A stretch of 64,000 nucleotides of DNA from Eutrophomonas brisbanensis (GCA_038141705.1 JAYQIQ010000004.1:1302001-1366000), one strand, 5' to 3'; counted from the first letter of the stretch, positions 35,196 through 43,946 are shown. Notes: generated by a model not told the origin, from the sequence alone. Numbers and translations are program-made.

Positions 35196-35506
35196 TTAAC
35201 CTTTGATTTCGTCAATCATAACTTCAGTGAAATTCTGCCGGTGTCCTTGTCGTTTTTGATAATGCTTACGGCGCCTCATCTTGAAAATTTTGACTTTATC
35301 AGCTCTCCCGTGTCCAAGAACAGTGGCTGAGACTACTGCACCGTTCACCAATGGGGACCCAACAGAAACCTTGTCTCCTTGAGAAACCATAAGCACTTGA
35401 TCTAAAGATATTTTTTCACCTACCTGGGTGGAATCTGTTCGATCTTCAACTTTTCTCCGGCGGCTACTTTGTATTGTTTCCCGCCAGATTTGATAACTGC
35501 GTACAT
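35196..35506 (-). CDS. rplU: 50S ribosomal protein L21, frame broken by a one-base deletion
   Basis: L21 normally has 103 residues. From ATG 35506 the frame reads MYAVIKSGGKQYKVAAGEK, KLKIEQIPPR and stops. The correct continuation QVGEKISLDQVLMVSQGDK to the end (VMIDEIKG) lies in the next frame, whose open reading runs on upstream without meaning. One missing base around 35421-35432 restores a 103-residue L21. Since L21 is essential or nearly so and both halves are perfectly conserved, a sequencing error is most likely. Anyone using the open frame 35196-35636 would get a false N terminus. Confidence 0.93.
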
Positions 35507-35522
35507 ATTTGACCCTAGTAAT

Positions 35523-35538
35523 CTGCCCAAACGGGCAG
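35523..35538 (-). promoter_or_regulatory. Hairpin in the rplU leader
   Basis: CTGCCC / GGGCAG with a 4-base loop lies 17 bases upstream of the true rplU start, in the leader of the ribosomal protein operon. Its position would suit autoregulation by L21, but I do not recognise a described leader family. Confidence 0.35.
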
Positions 35539-35692
35539 TAATAATTGTTGCACGAAAGGGTCGAGATTCTACCTAATATTTCCCGTTCAAGCAATAAGAG
35601 TTCGTTGATGAAGTCGAAGGCTACTATATGTCCCATACCGGTGATATGCTGAGCAAAGATATCTGTTTAATCAACTTTTTAAGCAAGTTCAA

Positions 35693-36665
35693 ATGTTGTC
35701 TGAGACCTCATCAAAATTTATAAGGGATGAGCTTGAAAAGCTCGATGTAGTCATCCGTGAAAATTTGAAGTCGGATGTGGAATTGGTGGGTGAGGTTGGT
35801 AGGTACACTATATCCTCGGGGGGGAAGCGGATCCGTCCGCTCATTTTAATTTTCGCGGCAAAATCTTCAGGTTTCGATCCGGATGGGCTCTACGAACTCG
35901 CTGCAGCTGTAGAGTTAATACACACCGCTACATTGCTCCACGATGATGTGGTCGATGAATCAGGCTCGAGGAGGGGAAAACCGACGGCTAATGTTAGCTT
36001 CGGAAATGCGGCGGCAGTTTTGGTGGGAGATTTTTTCTATTCCAGAGCGTTCCAGCTGATGGTTAAGGTAGGTAAAGGCGACGTATTTCCCATCATGGCA
36101 GATGTTACGAATTCGATCTCAGAGGGTGAAATTCTCCAGCTTAGCCAGATCGGAAACATGGATTTAACGGAGGAGAGATATTTCGAAATAATCGACGCTA
36201 AAACTTCACGGCTGTTTCAGGCTGCGAGTCAACTTGGGGCCATAATTTCTGAGCGTAACAATAACGAGGTGAAGGGGTTTCTCGAATATGGAAGGCATCT
36301 TGGAGCGGCTTTCCAAATTATGGATGACGTGCTTGATTACGTCGGCCAAAAAAGTGAATTAGGGAAAAACTTGGGTGATGATTTGCTCGAAGGAAAGATT
36401 ACGTTACCAATCATTCATTGTTTAAGGAACGCGACCCAGGATGAAAGGCATCTAATTGAAGGTGCAGTGAGTGGTTGTCGGAAAGATGCATCAGTGTTGG
36501 GTCAGGTGACAGCGTTGATCGAACTCGGGGTCGATTGAGTACTCGAAATCTTTGGCTGATCTTCAGGTTGAATTGGCTCTGAAATCCATAAATTTTCTAC
36601 CAGAAACGTTATATAAAGAAATATTATGCGATTTTGCTCGTTCGGCCGTTTTGAGAGGTAGGTAG
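35693..36665 (+). CDS. ispB: Polyprenyl (octaprenyl) diphosphate synthase, frameshifted near the C terminus
   Basis: Trans-polyprenyl diphosphate synthase making the ubiquinone side chain. The first aspartate-rich motif is in LLHDDVVDESGSRRGKPT, the second in QIMDDVLDYVG. As given the frame stops at 36538 after IELGVD. Removing one G from the run at 36527-36530 restores ELGSIEYSKSLADLQ and continues through NFLPETLYKEILCDF to AVLRGR and a TAG at 36663-36665, giving the expected length of about 323 residues and the usual ending. It is divergent from rplU, the standard betaproteobacterial and gammaproteobacterial arrangement. Confidence 0.92.
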
Positions 36666-36682
36666 GCTTGAACAAACTTGCT

Positions 36683-36760
<78 letters not shown>

Positions 36761-36825
36761 TTGTCGTTTAACTTTAATAAAAAAGAAAACACCTGTAACC
36801 CTGATCGATATGGAAATTTAGGCGT

Positions 36826-37050
36826 ATGTTCAAATATTTAATATTATTTTTAGTCATATACATTGCGTACGTGTTTGTTAAGGCGTCGAAAAGAAGGGTT
36901 GACCGGCCAGATATTCGTAGAGGTTCGCAGGAAGGTGAAGCTATGGTTAGCTGCAAGGTATGCGGGGTTCACATGCCTCGTAGTGAAAGCATATTATCCC
37001 GCGGGTCCGATTACTATTGTTCGAAGGAGCATTTGGAAACAGGGGCGTAA
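36826..37050 (+). CDS. PP0621 family protein
   Basis: A 74-residue protein with an N-terminal membrane helix (YLILFLVIYIAYVFV), a short basic linker and a C-terminal zinc-finger-like motif with MVSCKVCGVHMPRSES and YYCSKEH. This is the PP0621 type found upstream of ampD in many betaproteobacteria and pseudomonads. Four potential zinc ligands (two Cys pairs/His) are in place. It ends 5 bases before the ampD start. Function unknown. Confidence 0.83.
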   Translation: MFKYLILFLVIYIAYVFVKASKRRVDRPDIRRGSQEGEAMVSCKVCGVHMPRSESILSRGSDYYCSKEHLETGA

Positions 37051-37055
37051 CCTGC

Positions 37056-37637
37056 ATGACGTCGTGTATGGATGTGGGTGCAGATGGGTTCGTTGTAAAT
37101 GGGGTAGAAGTATTATCGAGCCCAAATTTTGATTTACGGCCTGAGGGCGAGATGGTTAGCTTGGTTGTAATTCATTGCATAAGTCTTCCGCCAGGACTTT
37201 TTGGGGGGGGTGAGGTTGAGAGGTTCTTCACCAATAAGTTGGATATCTCAGGCCACGAATATTACAAAGAGCTCGAGGGCGTTCGAGTGTCTAGCCACTT
37301 TTATATAAAGAGGACCGGCAAGATAATTCAATTTGTATCTTGCGACAAAAGGGCTTGGCATGCGGGGCAGTCCAAATTTAGGGAGCGAGAAAACTGTAAC
37401 GATTTTTCAATTGGCATAGAGCTTGAAGGCACCGATTCTAGTTTTTTTGAGGATTCTCAATATGAGGCGCTTACATCCCTGATCGAGGCGCTAAGGAGGA
37501 GCTATCCCATAACAGATTGTGTGGGGCACTCAAACATAGCGATTCCAAAAGGTAGGAAAAGCGATCCCGGGATTTTTTTTGACTGGAAGAGAATCGAGAG
37601 TTCTCTAGATATAGCGAGCATTCACTATCAACGCTAG
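37056..37637 (+). CDS. ampD: 1,6-anhydro-N-acetylmuramyl-L-alanine amidase AmpD
   Basis: Cytoplasmic zinc amidase of peptidoglycan recycling, 193 residues. It shows LVVIHCISLPPGLFGGG with the first zinc histidine, VSSHFYIKRTGKIIQFVSCDKRAWHAGQS, SIGIELEGTD, and the C-terminal ligands in GHSNIAIPKGRKSDPG. ATG 37056 starts 6 bases after the preceding stop; ATG 37068 is the alternative. By removing anhydro-muropeptides AmpD also keeps ampC-type beta-lactamase regulators silent where these exist. Confidence 0.94.
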   Translation: MTSCMDVGADGFVVNGVEVLSSPNFDLRPEGEMVSLVVIHCISLPPGLFGGGEVERFFTNKLDISGHEYYKELEGVRVSSHFYIKRTGKIIQFVSCDKRAWHAGQSKFRERENCNDFSIGIELEGTDSSFFEDSQYEALTSLIEALRRSYPITDCVGHSNIAIPKGRKSDPGIFFDWKRIESSLDIASIHYQR

Positions 37638-37744
37638 ACATATAAAAAAAAAGTATTTTTATTAAATAATCTGATTTTTAGATTCCCCATTTTGTGAATT
37701 AAAACTCTATTTTCGGTTTTCCCTAAAAATATTTACCTCAAAGC

Positions 37745-37772
37745 TTGACACCGGTCTTCCCAACACTAGAAT
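37745..37772 (+). promoter_or_regulatory. Promoter of nrdAB
   Basis: TTGACA (perfect -35), a 16-base spacer and TAGAAT (one mismatch to the -10 consensus). It lies about 170 bases before nrdA and overlaps the first NrdR-like box. Confidence 0.7.
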
Positions 37773-37809
37773 TGGTACCTGAGACTAAAAAAAGCACAAT
37801 ATATTGTGT
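37763..37809 (+). promoter_or_regulatory. Tandem NrdR boxes
   Basis: Box 2 (37794-37809) contains the perfect palindrome CACAATATATTGTG, close to the NrdR consensus acaCwAtATaTwGtgt. A weaker 16-mer (37763-37778, about 10 of 16 matches) begins exactly 31 bp upstream, the spacing known for NrdR pairs (three helical turns). Box 1 overlaps the -10 element, so NrdR with dATP bound would block the promoter. Confidence 0.8.
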
Positions 37810-37943
37810 AAATTTTGTTCAAATCTTGTGGGTAACTTGTAAGTAACAGTGTAGTAACAAAAAAATTTGATGTTTGGCCAAAGTTGTAATGATTGGCCTT
37901 TCGTTTTAACCGAAAAAATTTATAGAAATCGGGGGAATCACAA

Positions 37944-40792
37944 ATGCAGGCAGTCGGGGATGATACAGGGGCGCTGGGAAGGCAAAGGATCGTATCCGCA
38001 GAAGCGGTCGAATCCACACCGAACAAAATAACCCCGACTAAGTTGCAGGTAGTTCGTAGAAATGGTTCTGTCGTAGGTCTTCGAAGACAGGAAGATAGCC
38101 GTAGCCATAACAAAGGCCTTCCTTGCTGTGAGTGGGGGTCAGGGGGCAGCTTCAGCCAAGGTTCGAGAGATTGTCGAGGCTATGACCAAAAATGTGGTAG
38201 CTGCGTTGGGCCGACGAAATCCAACAGGCGGAACCGTGCATATCGAGGATATCCAGGATCAGGTAGAGCTCGCGCTAATGAGGCAGGGCGAGCACGAGGT
38301 AGCTAGAGCATATGTCGTATACAGAGAGGATCGAAACAGAGAAAGAGCAAGGCAAAAGCAGGAGGCTCTCTCGAAAGAGCAAGACATTCCAGAAGTTACG
38401 GTAGTCGAAAACGGAAAGAGCATTCCGCTGGATGTAACTGCTCTTCGAGATCTGGTTGACGATTGTTGTCGGGATTTAGGAACAGCAGTTGACTCGGAGC
38501 GGGTGATGAAACTTGTGCTCCGTGACATATATAACGGGATATCGTCTGAGGAGTTGCAAAAAAGTTTGATCCTATCGGCGCGGTCGCTTATTGAGAAGGA
38601 CCCGTCCTACAGTTTCGTTACCGCACGTTTGTTGCTAAACAACCTCCGAAAGGAGGTTCTTGGTGAATCCGTGACCCAAGATGAAATGGAAGTTGCTTAT
38701 GCGGACTACTTTCCAAAGTTCATAAATCGTGGTGTAGATTCGGGTTTACTGGACCAAAAGCTCTTGCAATTCGATTTGAAGGCTCTTGGAAGTGCGCTGG
38801 AATCTCATAGAGATTTTAAGTTCGGATACCTGGGGTTACAGACACTTTACGACAGGTATTTCTTGCATGTCGAAGATAAGAGAATAGAGCTCCCGCAAGC
38901 GTTCTTTATGCGAGTTGCCATGGGGTTATCTTTAAATGAGGTAGAGAGAGAGGCTAAAGCAATAGAGTTTTACAACATCCTGTCCAGCTTTGATTTTATG
39001 AGCTCGACTCCCACATTATTTAACTCTGGTACTACAAGGCCTCAGCTTTCAAGCTGTTACTTAACAACGGTAGACGATGACTTGGATGGGATATATGAGG
39101 CGATAAAGGAAAACGCGCTCCTCTCTAAATATGCTGGCGGATTGGGTAATGACTGGTCGTCTGTTCGGGCGCTCGGCGCACACATAAAGGGTACAAACGG
39201 TAAATCACAGGGTGTGGTGCCGTTCTTGAAGGTTGTTAACGATACCGCAGTAGCCGTTAACCAGGGCGGAAAAAGAAAAGGGGCTGTTTGTGCGTACCTA
39301 GAAACCTGGCACATGGATATAGAGGAATTTCTAGAGCGCAGAAAAAACACGGGAGATGATAGGCGGCGAACTCATGACATGAACTCCGCGAATTGGATAC
39401 CGGACTTATTCATGAAGCGCGTTATGAACAATGAGAACTGGACGTTATTTTCACCCTCCGATGTTCCTGATTTACACGATAAATCTGGTAAGCATTTCGA
39501 GCAAGCCTACACCCAATATGAGGCTGACGCTGCAGCTGGAAAAATAAAACTGTTTAAAACAATTTCGGCAGTACAGCTTTGGAGAAAGATGCTGTCGATG
39601 TTGTTTGAGACTGGACACCCTTGGATAACTTTCAAAGATCCGTGCAACATCCGCTCTCCCCAACAGCACATTGGTGTGGTGCACAGTTCTAATCTCTGTA
39701 CCGAAATTACCCTTAATACCTCGGACAGCGAGATTGCAGTTTGTAATTTAGGTTCCGTCAACCTGGTGGCCCATTTGAAAGATGGACAACTAGATATGGA
39801 AAAGCTCAAGCGAACCGTTACCGTAGCGATGCGTATGTTGGATAACGTCATAGATATTAATTACTATGCCGTAGGAAAAGCTAGAAACTCGAACTTGAAG
39901 CACAGACCGGTAGGTATGGGAATCATGGGATTCCAGGACTGCTTACACGAGATGAAGATCCCGTAGGCTTCTGACGAGGCGGTAGAGTTTGCCGATAGGG
40001 CGATGGAGGCAGTATGTTTCAATGCTTACTGGGCGTCGACTGAGCTTGCTGAAGAGCGAGGTAAATACTCAACATTTGATAACTCTCTCTGGGCTAGGGG
40101 AATATTGCCTTTTGATTCAATAGAACTTCTTAGAGAAGAGCGGGGTGGGAATTTAGAGGTCGACTTGTCCAAAACCTTGGACTGGGAGCGGTTGCGAGAG
40201 AGAGTTACAACCGTGGGAATGAGGAATTCGAACTGCGTAGCAATAGCACCGACAGCGACAATAGCCAATATTATTGGTGTCTCGGCTTCAATCGAACCGA
40301 CTTATCAAAATCTCTACGTCAAATCTAACTTGTCTGGAGAATTCACGATGGCCAATAGGTACTTAGTGGATGATCTAAAGCGGATGAAATTATGGGATGA
40401 CGTAATGATTTCTGATCTGAAATACTTCGACGGATCATTGTCCAAGATCGATCGCATACCGCCCGAATTGAGAAAGTTATATGCCACGGCTTTTGAGATG
40501 GATGCAAACTGGTTAGTAGAGTGTGCATCTCGGACGACAGAAATGGATTGATCAAGCTCAGTCTTTGAATATATATCTTGCAGGGGCGTCCGGTAAGAAG
40601 CTCGACGAAATATATAAGCTTGCGTGGGTCCGTGGATTGAAAACAACTTACTACCTAAGGACGATGGGGGCAACTTCGGCGGAAAAATCGACAGTCCAGT
40701 CAGGCCAGTTAAATGCGGTTTCTGCAGAGGTTAGTCAAGTGGAGCCAAAATTTTGCGCAATAGACGACCCCGAGTGCGAGGCATGCCAATGA
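37944..40792 (+). CDS. nrdA: Ribonucleotide reductase class Ia alpha subunit, with two frameshifts and one internal stop
   Basis: NrdA, reducing ribonucleoside diphosphates, about 950 residues. The N-terminal ATP cone begins TPTKLQVVRRNGSVVG; an extra base at 38078-38081 shifts the frame, which resumes FEDRKIAVAITKAF. The catalytic core follows (SSCYLTTVDDDLDG, ALLSKYAGGLG, SSNLCTEITLN). A TAG at 39964-39966 replaces what is a tyrosine codon in relatives (KIP*ASDEA). A second extra base at 40531-40536 shifts again before RQKWIDQAQSLNIYLAG. The C-terminal redox cysteines are in DDPECEACQ. All segments stay highly conserved, so sequencing errors are likelier than a decaying gene. NrdR boxes precede it and nrdB follows. 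Confidence 0.93.
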
Positions 40793-40953
40793 GGTTTTTA
40801 CGGCGGATAGGGTGGTTTGCAAAGAGAAAAACCAATTATTTTATTGCCAGCGAAGATAGAAAAATCAAAGAAGCCGAGGCTGTTTCTAAAGAGATTTTTG
40901 CGGATCGACAAACCCCAACCGGCTTAAGTAATCGCGCAAAAAGCGCAGCGTAA
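40789..40953 (+). CDS. Small basic protein frame between nrdA and nrdB
   Basis: A 54-residue frame that starts with an ATG overlapping the nrdA stop (ATGA) and ends 54 bases before nrdB. The N terminus is basic and aromatic (MRFLRRIGWFAKRKTNYF), followed by a charged helical stretch (ASEDRKIKEAEAVSKEIFA). I do not recognise it. The overlap and the position inside the nrd operon favour translation; no homology can be checked here, so it may also be chance. Confidence 0.45.
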   Translation: MRFLRRIGWFAKRKTNYFIASEDRKIKEAEAVSKEIFADRQTPTGLSNRAKSAA

Positions 40954-41007
40954 TAGTACTCAGAAGCTCAGGGTTTAAATATATAACTTAAGGACGAAGG
41001 TTTAAAG

Positions 41008-42117
41008 ATGCTCCAATTTGACGATACAAGCAGCGTGAACGAAAAAAGAAGTTCTGGGAATGTTGATCTCGGTGATCTCTCGGATGATGCGGCAGTCAAA
41101 GAGAGGGTTCGTGTAGAGGACAAACGAGTTATAAATGGTAAGGCAGACGTCAATCAATTGGTACCATTTAAGTACAACTGGGCATGGGATAAATATCTTG
41201 CCGGCTGCGCGAACCACTGGATGCCGCAAGAAATTAACATGAGCCGTGACATTGCGACATGGAAGGATCCAAACGGGCTAACTGAGGACGAACGGCTTAT
41301 CGTAAAAAGAAATTTGGGTTTTTTTGTAACCGCCGACTCCTTGGCTGCAAACAATATAGTGCTTGGTACCTATCGTCATATTACTGCTCCAGAGTGTCGA
41401 CAGTATTTGCTCCGACAAGCGTTTGAAGAGGCAATTCATACGCACGCCTATCAGTACATAGTCGAGAGCTTAGGGTTAAATGAAAGCGAAATCTTCAATG
41501 CTTACCATGAAGTCCCGAGTATTAGAGATAAAGATGAATTTTTGATTCCTTTTATTGATACTTTGACGGACCCGTCTTTTAAAACTGGAACTCCTGAAAC
41601 GGATCAACAGTTACTTAGAAGTCTGATTGTCTTCGCTTGTATTATGGAAGGACTCTTCTTCTACGTAGGATTCACCCAAATCTTAGCTTTAGGTCGTCAA
41701 AACAAAATGATGGGCTCGGCAGAGCAGTATCAATATATTTTGCGTGACGAGTCCATGCATTGTAATTTTGGTATTGATCTCATTAACCAAATTAAGCAAG
41801 AGAATCCCAATCTTTGGACGCCAGAATTCAAGAAAGAGATTCACGCGCTGATTAAAAAAGGTGTGGAGCTCGAGTATCGTTATGCTGAAGATACGATGCC
41901 GCGAGGGGTTTTGGGCTTGAATGCGTCGATGTTTAAAGAGTATCTAAGATACGTCGCTAATCGTCGTTGTCAGCAAATTGGTCTGGATCCACTTTTTGAA
42001 AAAGCGAATAATCCATTTCCGTGGATGTCTGAAATGATCGACTTAAAGAAAGAGAAAAATTTCTTTGAAACTCGAGTCACCGAATATCAGACTGGCGGAG
42101 CGCTAAGTTGGGATTAA
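41008..42117 (+). CDS. nrdB: Ribonucleotide reductase class Ia beta subunit
   Basis: NrdB (R2), 369 residues, carrying the diiron-tyrosyl radical cofactor. Iron ligands are visible in FFVTADSLAANN, FEEAIHTHAYQYI and DESMHCNFG; the radical tyrosine lies in the helix around IHTHAYQYIVESLGL. The C terminus ends YQTGGALSWD, the tail that docks NrdA. It is intact although the neighbouring genes are frameshifted. It follows nrdA and a small frame on the same transcript. Confidence 0.96.
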   Translation: MLQFDDTSSVNEKRSSGNVDLGDLSDDAAVKERVRVEDKRVINGKADVNQLVPFKYNWAWDKYLAGCANHWMPQEINMSRDIATWKDPNGLTEDERLIVKRNLGFFVTADSLAANNIVLGTYRHITAPECRQYLLRQAFEEAIHTHAYQYIVESLGLNESEIFNAYHEVPSIRDKDEFLIPFIDTLTDPSFKTGTPETDQQLLRSLIVFACIMEGLFFYVGFTQILALGRQNKMMGSAEQYQYILRDESMHCNFGIDLINQIKQENPNLWTPEFKKEIHALIKKGVELEYRYAEDTMPRGVLGLNASMFKEYLRYVANRRCQQIGLDPLFEKANNPFPWMSEMIDLKKEKNFFETRVTEYQTGGALSWD

Positions 42118-42579
42118 TAAACGTTGTAAAAAAATAACAAATATAAAAAAAAACAACAAAAAAATTTGCACAACAACAACAAAGCGTAAATAATTGTGCG
42201 CAAATCAACCTTGGGTTGGTATGTGCGTCAATATATTAATGACGCTTAACGGAGTTGGATGGGTAAACGAAAAACGAGTAGTTTTAGATTCAAATTCCGC
42301 GCAGTAAAAAATAATCTGCGCATCAAAAGGACCGATGACTAGTCGCTCCTTAGAAGTTTTAAGAAACTTCTCTCGGCGATACGCCGAAACCTATAGCCAA
42401 TATCTGAGGCTAGGGAGGCACTCCTCTATTCTTTCCAGATTTAAGCTCAGGATCAAAAAATCCCTGAGCTATAACCTAACTGAGTTATTGCGGGACATCG
42501 TCCCACAGTGGTCAGTCGACATACGACATTAATTATCTTGGAGTATGTCGTTCTTTAAACCTGAGAAGGAGGTAACAAA
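42118..42579 (+). other. Intergenic region with A-rich stretch and six hairpins
   Basis: A 462-bp gap between nrdB and the H1-like gene. The first 70 bases are A/AAC-rich. Then come inverted repeats with short loops: GCGCAG/CTGCGC (42299-42321), AGAAGTTT/AAACTTCT (42352-42371), TCGGCG/CGCCGA (42373-42387), AGCTCAGG/CCTGAGCT (42444-42470), GGGAC/GTCCC (42492-42504) and CGACATAC/GTATGTCG (42517-42550). A 65-codon basic frame (42335-42532) with a weak AAAGGA upstream overlaps these; I think structure, not coding, is the better reading. It may be a leader or small RNA. Confidence 0.55.
42566..42573 (+). promoter_or_regulatory. Very strong ribosome binding site of the H1-like gene
   Basis: AAGGAGGT, a full 8-base complement to the 16S rRNA 3' end, six bases before ATG 42580. 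It settles the start and suggests high expression. Confidence 0.85.
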
Positions 42580-43329
42580 ATGGCAGCTAAAAAGAAAAGC
42601 GGCTAAGAAAAAGCCAGCAGCTAAAAAGAAAGTTGTAGCTAAGAAAAAGCCAGCAGCTAAAAAGAAAGTTGCAGCTAAGAAAAAGCCAGCAGCTAAAAAG
42701 AAAGTTGCAGCTAAGAAAAAGCCAGCAGCTAAAAAAAAAGAAAGTAGCGGCTAAGAAAAAGCCAGCAGCTAAAAAGAAAGTTGCAGCTAAGAAAAAGCCA
42801 GCAGCTAAAAAGAAAGTAGCAGCTAAGAAAAAGCCAGCAGCTAAAAAGAAAGTTGCAGCTAAGAAAAAGCCAGCAGCTAAAAAGAAAGTTGCAGCTAAGA
42901 AAAAGCCAGCAGCTAAAAAGAAAGTTGCAGCTAAGAAAAAAGCCAGCAGCTAAAAAGAAAGTTGCGGCTAAGAAAAAGCCAGCAGCTAAAAAGAAAGTTG
43001 CGGCTAAGAAAAAGCCAGCAGCTAAAAAGAAAGTTGCAGCTAAGAAAAAGCCAGCAGCTAAAAAGAAAGTTGCAGCTAAGAAAAAGCCAGCAGCTAAAAA
43101 GAAAGTTGCAGCTAAGAAAAAGCCAGCAGCTAGAAAAACTGCAGCCGTAAGCCCAGCAGCTCGTAAGCCAGCAGCTAAGCGTAAGCCAGCAGCTAAGCGT
43201 AAGCCAGCAGCTAAAAAGAAAGCTGCAGGGAAAAAGAAGCCTGCCAGGAAAGCTGGCTCGGGATCTTCTCGACCTTTGGCAGCGCCAGCAGCATGGCCTT
43301 TCCCAGTCGCGGGAAATAGACCTAACTAA
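42580..43329 (+). CDS. Histone H1-like DNA-binding protein with lysine-alanine repeats, three frameshifts
   Basis: A nucleoid protein of about 248 residues of the AAKKKPAAKKK type found after nrdAB in Burkholderiales. The body is about fifteen copies of a 12-residue unit (VAAKKKPAAKKK), then an arginine-containing part (ARKTAAVSPAARKPAAKRK) and the typical ending AAWPFPVAGNRPN. The frame is broken at three A-runs: 42595-42598 (4 for 3), 42731-42739 (9 for 5) and 42936-42941 (6 for 5). All three are homopolymer length changes in a repetitive array, so error or slippage is likely. It would bind DNA non-specifically by its charge. Confidence 0.88.
42583..43130 (+). repeat. 36-bp tandem repeats coding for the lysine-rich tail
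   Basis: About 15 nearly identical 36-bp units (core gcagctaaaaagaaag then ttgcagctaag and aaaaagcca) encode the VAAKKKPAAKKK repeats. Variation is limited to gca/gcg, gtt/gta and A-run lengths. High identity implies recent expansion or homogenisation; copy number may vary between strains. Confidence 0.9.
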
Positions 43330-43346
43330 AAGGGTCTACAGTGGAA

Positions 43347-43410
43347 ATGCTCGCGGACGAACTGCGCCTGAGATAGGCTCCAGTTTTATAAGCCGCGAGC
43401 ATATTTTTTT
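43347..43410 (+). terminator. Terminator after the H1-like gene
   Basis: A 10-bp outer stem ATGCTCGCGG / CCGCGAGCAT encloses an inner hairpin (ACTG-GCCT / AGGC-CAGT with small bulges) and is followed by A then T7. The two-storey shape is unusual for a terminator. Confidence 0.85.
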
Positions 43411-43447
43411 ATGTATTTATCATTGATTTTTATAAGCGGATAAACTT

Positions 43448-43933
43448 GTGTTTAAAAGTATCACGCGTAGATTTTTGCTCGCGTTTACACTTTCTTTTGT
43501 CTCCTATGCGGTTGCCTCTAGCACAACCGGATCAGTAAAAGTTACATCTGTTTCCGCTGCATTTGACGAAGTCAAAGATAGGGTTATTTTTGCGGTAGAG
43601 AGCCAGGGCTTGGTAGTTGATCATGTGTCGGATGTTGGAGGTATGCTCAAAAGAACTGGTGAGGATCTTGGAGATCCTGAGCGCTTGTACGAGAGAGCAC
43701 AGGTACTTGAGTTTTGTAGTGCCTTGTTTTCCAGAAATATGGCACGGGTAGCTAGAGAGTTGTTAGCGTATTGTCCTTACGGGATAGCAATTTACAATCT
43801 TCCAAATAATTTAGATTCCACTTATATCTCTTACAAGGTGATTTCCCCAAACATCAACGATCCAGAGGTGCGCAAGGTACTAGAGGATGTTGAGCTCCTT
43901 CTATCCGATATCGTTGAAGAAGCCTCAATGTAG
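43448..43933 (+). CDS. DUF302 family exported protein
   Basis: A 161-residue protein with a signal peptide (FLLAFTLSFVSYAVAS) and a DUF302 domain: AFDEVKDRVIFAVESQGLVVDHVSDVG at the start and the later VLEFCSALFSRNMARVARELL and YCPYGIAIYNL. The start is GTG 43448; no ATG is suitably placed. DUF302 proteins are small alpha/beta proteins of unknown function, sometimes linked with c-type cytochromes or sulfur metabolism. It stands alone after the H1-like terminator. Confidence 0.8.
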   Translation: MFKSITRRFLLAFTLSFVSYAVASSTTGSVKVTSVSAAFDEVKDRVIFAVESQGLVVDHVSDVGGMLKRTGEDLGDPERLYERAQVLEFCSALFSRNMARVARELLAYCPYGIAIYNLPNNLDSTYISYKVISPNINDPEVRKVLEDVELLLSDIVEEASM

Positions 43934-43946
43934 TTTTTCGATCGGC

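Larger units (their letters stand above)
37638..37943 (+). other. Intergenic region upstream of nrdA
   Basis: This 306-bp AT-rich gap holds no gene. Its first 100 bases contain A- and T-runs but no clean terminator for ampD; a weak 5-bp hairpin (AATCT / AGATT) is near 37670. The second part carries the nrdA promoter and two NrdR-like boxes, followed by about 130 bases of leader without recognised structure. Confidence 0.7.

Noticed and set aside
35421..35432. Programmed ribosomal frameshift in rplU
   Set aside because: No X-XXY-YYZ slippery heptamer or stimulatory structure is seen, and similar lesions occur in many unrelated neighbouring genes.
39964..39966. Reassigned or suppressed amber codon in nrdA
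   Set aside because: TAG ends several intact or restored genes here (mhpF, maeB, ispB), so it is a normal stop; error or mutation is simpler.
42335..42532. 65-codon basic open frame upstream of the H1-like gene
   Set aside because: It coincides with a chain of perfect inverted repeats and has only a weak, closely spaced binding site; coding is less likely than RNA structure, though not excluded.
42583..43130. Regular 36-bp repeats as a possible CRISPR array
   Set aside because: The units are contiguous with no unique spacers and encode lysine-alanine repeats.
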